Assembly (NCBI GenBank): GCA_025449475.1
Contig: JANWJM010000120.1
Location: 1 to 14,655 of the forward strand
Source of the DNA: Thermoactinomycetaceae bacterium
Lineage (GTDB): Bacteria > Bacillota > Bacilli > Thermoactinomycetales > Thermoactinomycetaceae
DNA length: 14,655 nt
Reading direction: 5' to 3'
This document shows positions 13,239 through 14,655 of the stretch, piece after piece. Made by a program: the position numbers and the translations under genes. The notes below the pieces were generated by a model. That model did no database searches. It worked only from the letters and a program-made list of their open reading frames with translations, and was not told the DNA's origin. Every line of letters starts with the position of its first letter. The stretch's first letter is position 1.

Positions 13239-14655
13239 TTTGGATTGCTCCTTTCCGTATTGGAACCGTTTCATATTGTATCAGAAATTGTTCGATCATT
13301 TCCAGCGCAGCTTGAGGCGGCAATCCCTTGGCTTTAAAGGTAACTCCAACCTTTCTTCCAGAAGAGAGGCGAATTTTCCCAGGAAATAATTGAGCAATCC
13401 GAAACAATTGTTGACCGTCGATGCGATCATTCTCCTTCGCTTGGAATTGAAGGAGAAAATCGGTACCCTTTTGTTCAATCGATTCAACACCATATTCCAT
13501 CGCATACACGCGAATTCGAGCAATTTGTAATAAACATTGAACCGGTTGAGGAAGATTTCCAAAGCGATCTTCGATCTCTTCTTCTAATTCTTTTACCTCT
13601 TGTAAACTGGCGACTGCACGAATTTTTTTATACAACTCGATCTTCTGTTTTTCATCCTGGATATACTCCGATGGAAGATAGGCGTCAATATTTATATCTA
13701 TTTGCGGGTCTTTTGGTTCTTCTTCTTTTTTCTTTCCTTGTAATTCAGCGATTGCCTCTTTTAACATTTGACTATATAACTCAAAGCCGACTGTAGCAAT
13801 ATGACCGTGCTGTTCTGCACCCAAAATATTTCCCGCTCCGCGAATCGATAGATCTCTCATCGCAATCTTAAATCCGGATCCCAATTCGGTAAATTCTTTG
13901 ATCGCCTGAAGACGTTTTTCAGCAGTTTCAGATAAAACCTTATCCCTTTGATACGTAAAATAAGCATAAGCAATACGATTGGAGCGACCGACGCGACCTC
14001 GTAACTGATAGAGTTGAGATAGCCCCATTTTATCAGCATCATAAATGATTAATGTGTTGACATTCGGAATGTCTACACCGGTTTCAATAATGGTCGTGCT
14101 GACCAATACATCGTATTCACCATCCAAAAAGTCCAGCATGACACGCTCCAATTCGGCTTCAGGCATCTGACCATGAGCGACAGTGATCCTCGCTTCGGGA
14201 ACCAATAAGCGAATCTGATCCGCCATCTGATCTATATTATATACCTGATTGTAGAGGAAATAAACTTGCCCACCACGAGCCAATTCTCGCTCAATCGCTT
14301 CTCTAACCAAAGCACCGGAGTATTCAAGAACATAGGTTTGAACCGGAAATCGATTTTCTGGTGGCGTTTCAATGACGGAGAGATCACGAACCCCCATCAT
14401 CGCCATATGCAACGTGCGAGGAATCGGCGTAGCAGTCAAGGTGAGGACATCGATATTATGTCGCAATTGCTTGATTTTTTCTTTATGCTTTACGCCAAAT
14501 CGCTGTTCCTCATCAATGATCAATAATCCCAAATCTTTAAATTGAATATCTTTCGACAGCAAGCGATGCGTTCCAATCACAATATCCGCAGCTCCCGTCT
14601 TCAGCTCCTGAATGACTTCCTTTTGCTCCTTGCGCGAACGAAAGCGACTCAAGAC
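13222..14655 (-). CDS. mfd: Transcription-repair coupling factor Mfd, C-terminal part (478 residues)
   Basis: A DNA translocase that removes RNA polymerase stalled at lesions and recruits UvrA. The window holds the last 478 codons; the 5' part (UvrB-homology, RNA-polymerase-interacting and first translocase motifs) lies beyond the right edge. Seen: GTHRLLS, the Walker B-type box LLIIDEEQRFGVKHKEKIK, TATPIPRTLHMAMMG with the Mfd-typical MGVRDLSVIETPPENR, then the second RecA-like lobe (VAHGQMPEAELE, VSTTIIETGVDIPNVNT, QLRGRVGRSNRIAYAY). The translocation-in-RecG region (FTELGSGFKIAMRDLSIRGAG, GAEQHGHIATVGFELYSQML) follows, then the D7 domain (AYLPSEYIQDEKQKIELYKK to the end), which masks the UvrA-binding surface. 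It ends in TAA, overlapping the PrsA-like gene. Confidence 0.97.
   Translation of the reverse strand, partial: VLSRFRSRKEQKEVIQELKTGAADIVIGTHRLLSKDIQFKDLGLLIIDEEQRFGVKHKEKIKQLRHNIDVLTLTATPIPRTLHMAMMGVRDLSVIETPPENRFPVQTYVLEYSGALVREAIERELARGGQVYFLYNQVYNIDQMADQIRLLVPEARITVAHGQMPEAELERVMLDFLDGEYDVLVSTTIIETGVDIPNVNTLIIYDADKMGLSQLYQLRGRVGRSNRIAYAYFTYQRDKVLSETAEKRLQAIKEFTELGSGFKIAMRDLSIRGAGNILGAEQHGHIATVGFELYSQMLKEAIAELQGKKKEEEPKDPQIDINIDAYLPSEYIQDEKQKIELYKKIRAVASLQEVKELEEEIEDRFGNLPQPVQCLLQIARIRVYAMEYGVESIEQKGTDFLLQFQAKENDRIDGQQLFRIAQLFPGKIRLSSGRKVGVTFKAKGLPPQAALEMIEQFLIQYETVPIRKGAIQNATAK

Noticed and set aside
1..14655. CRISPR arrays, insertion sequences, prophage or defence genes
   Set aside because: No regularly spaced repeats, transposase motifs, terminal inverted repeats flanking genes, or defence-type domains were seen; the order is that of a conserved chromosomal core.

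Overview
This 14.7 kb window is a conserved chromosomal block of a Gram-positive endospore former (Bacillota, Bacillales-like). Gene content and order follow the mfd to ftsH segment near the origin of Bacillus subtilis. Sporulation genes (spoIIE, spoVT, yabP, yabQ, a spoVB/yabM-type flippase) and the low GC of the text support this. The deviations (no yabR, yabS or yabT; a PrsA-like gene after mfd; a DUF402 gene after the tRNAs) point to a lineage other than Bacillus itself, possibly a Thermoactinomycetaceae-type or other deep Bacillales genome. That lineage guess is inference.

Every gene I accept lies on the minus strand, so transcription runs from the right edge to the left. In that order: the 3' part of mfd (transcription-repair coupling factor), a PrsA-like foldase lipoprotein, spoVT, a SpoVB/YabM flippase, a two-domain MazG-type pyrophosphohydrolase (yabN), rqcP (yabO), yabP, yabQ, divIC, tandem initiator and elongator tRNA-Met genes, a DUF402 protein, spoIIE, tilS, hpt, and the 5' part of ftsH. 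The products fall into four groups: DNA repair and nucleotide hygiene (mfd, mazG, hpt); envelope and division (PrsA-like, flippase, divIC, ftsH); translation (rqcP, tRNAs, tilS); and spore development (spoVT, yabP, yabQ, spoIIE).

Regulatory sequence is readable in several places. There is a consensus sigma-A promoter for the tRNAs, a sigma-G-like promoter before spoVT and a sigma-E-like promoter before yabP. The spoIIE promoter has a 21-base spacer and Spo0A-box-like sequences. Factor-independent terminators follow prsA, the tRNAs and spoIIE.

The most striking oddity is tilS. Its reading frame is intact except for a UAG at codon 38, two residues after the SGGPDS PP-loop motif. TilS is essential in well-studied bacteria and AUA codons are used in this window, so this is either a base error, a recent lesion with a second gene elsewhere, or an unusual expression mechanism. 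I see no CRISPR array, insertion sequence, prophage, defence island or clearly new multi-gene system here.
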